From the NCBI RefSeq assembly GCF_022539665.2, contig NC_081336.1, forward strand, positions 682,001 to 746,000: a stretch of DNA of 64,000 nucleotides. Direction: 5' to 3'. This stretch comes from Daphnia carinata. Its lineage: Eukaryota; Arthropoda; Branchiopoda; Diplostraca; Daphniidae. Below the pieces are notes generated by a model. That model saw nothing but the letters and a program-made list of their open reading frames with translations, made no database searches and was not told where the DNA came from. Numbering within the stretch: the first letter of the stretch is position 1; each line of letters opens with the position of its first letter. This document shows, one piece after another, positions 63,250-64,000 of this stretch. The translations under genes were made by a program, and so were the position numbers.

Positions 63250-64000
63250 TTAAACAAAGACGAATGGGACTGGCTGGTTGGAATCAATTGCACTGTTGGT
63301 TCCACTTGCGTCGGACACAATGCATTGGGTCCTTTTGTGGTAGAAGTCGTCAGTTACCATGTGAGAGGTATTCATGTGTTTGCTGGATGCAGTGAGCCAT
63401 GCCACAAATAAGCGGATGTCGCATGCGTGTGGAAAATCTGGTTGGCTTGTCGCGAAGACACTATGCAGTTTCAAAATTTCTTAGAGAATCTTCTTGGAGT
63501 TACAACAAATCGACAATTCAAAAGAGCTATACTGTGACTCACTTGAATGAATTGGAGGACTGCTGAATTTTAATCCCAGCTTTTTCCGTACAGATTCCGC
63601 CGTAGTAGACATCGTCAAAAGGCATCATGGGTGTAGTTTGAAAGGCAGCCAATAGTGGACGAATTGTGCTTCCTGGTATTATTACGGCAGGACCTAAATA
63701 ATACGGAGGATACTGCTTCCATGGCCACTCCTCGTAAGAGATATTCCATTTGCCAACTGATGGGGGGAAAAAACGAAACTATGAGCAACATTCGAAATGA
63801 AAAGTTGTGAATAGTAAAACCTCTATTAGCAATTAAGTATCCAGCAGATAAGCCGAACATACTCCGGTTGGAACGATGATAGGATTGCGCAAAATATGCT
63901 AGATTACGTGCATTGACGTAAACATCGTCGTCCACTTTCACGACAAAGTCGACTGCGGCACAGTTTTTGTGCAACCAGTTAAACAGGCCAGCAACTTTCA
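63250..64000 (-). CDS. beta-1,3-galactosyltransferase-like (GT31), 3' part
   Basis: The 5' exon continues past the window end. Visible exons are 63821-64000 (KVAGLFNWLHKN, then the DxD block FVVKVDDDVYVNARNL), 63543-63756 (EEWPWKQYPPYYLGPAVIIP, MPFDDVYYGGICTEKAGI) and about 63250-63479 (VAWLTASSKHMNTSHM, TQCIVSDASGTNS, TAA). The exon plan equals that of the complete copy at 60212-61638. The exon 2 to exon 3 join is one base out of phase with the acceptor at CTCTAAG (63480), so either another acceptor is used or the copy is disrupted. The last exon is well diverged from the paralogue. Confidence 0.75.

Overview
The window is eukaryotic. Coding exons are short and mostly separated by 55-90 base GT-AG introns, start sites sit behind TATA boxes, and the products are animal families (CRAL-TRIO, Kunitz, CUB, a PDGF/VEGF-type receptor tyrosine kinase, Golgi type II glycosyltransferases). 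Compact introns, strong tandem duplication and these families together fit a small-genome crustacean, most likely a Daphnia-like cladoceran. That assignment is inference; I ran no search. All exon structures were read by eye from splice signals, phase and paralogue comparison, without transcript data.

Layout. (a) 1-569: 3' end of a gene from a secreted-protein family that recurs six more times. (b) 3.26-5.07 kb, minus: a CUB-domain secreted gene with several frame conflicts, probably a decaying copy. (c) 6.1-8.1 kb: about ten degenerate tRNA-like elements on both strands. (d) 8.4-11.0 kb: hairpins, a 36-base perfect palindrome and a repeated palindromic unit, plus one possible small gene. (e) 11.16-18.33 kb, minus: four tandem seven-exon CRAL-TRIO (clavesin / alpha-tocopherol-transfer-like) genes; the 5'-most has a 1-base deletion. 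(f) 19.4-20.25 kb: a double-Kunitz inhibitor. (g) 22.4-37.3 kb and 42.4-43.3 kb: six copies of the secreted family, interrupted by a 15-exon receptor tyrosine kinase (26.35-30.29 kb, minus). (h) 36.0-46.4 kb: a tandem segmental duplication. Its second copy lacks the PC-esterase gene of the first, and its secreted-family gene carries a nonsense codon. (i) 39.8-64 kb: a run of unrelated Golgi glycan-modifying enzymes: two PC-esterase/CAS1-type O-acetyltransferases, a WSCD-type sulfotransferase, an alpha-1,3-fucosyltransferase, an FkbM/Star-like protein and its pseudogene, an A4GALT-type galactosyltransferase, an RDHP-motif putative glycosyltransferase, and two beta-1,3-galactosyltransferases, the last cut by the window end.

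How it hangs together. Two things stand out. The first is a small secreted precursor family with two Thr-rich modules, each ending in a paired-Cys motif, two basic processing sites, and a shared promoter block. The second is the non-homologous cluster of enzymes that build, fucosylate, sulfate and O-acetylate glycans, which could together define a variable surface glycan. I recall that glycosyltransferase-rich regions have been tied to parasite resistance in Daphnia; whether this is such a locus needs a synteny comparison.
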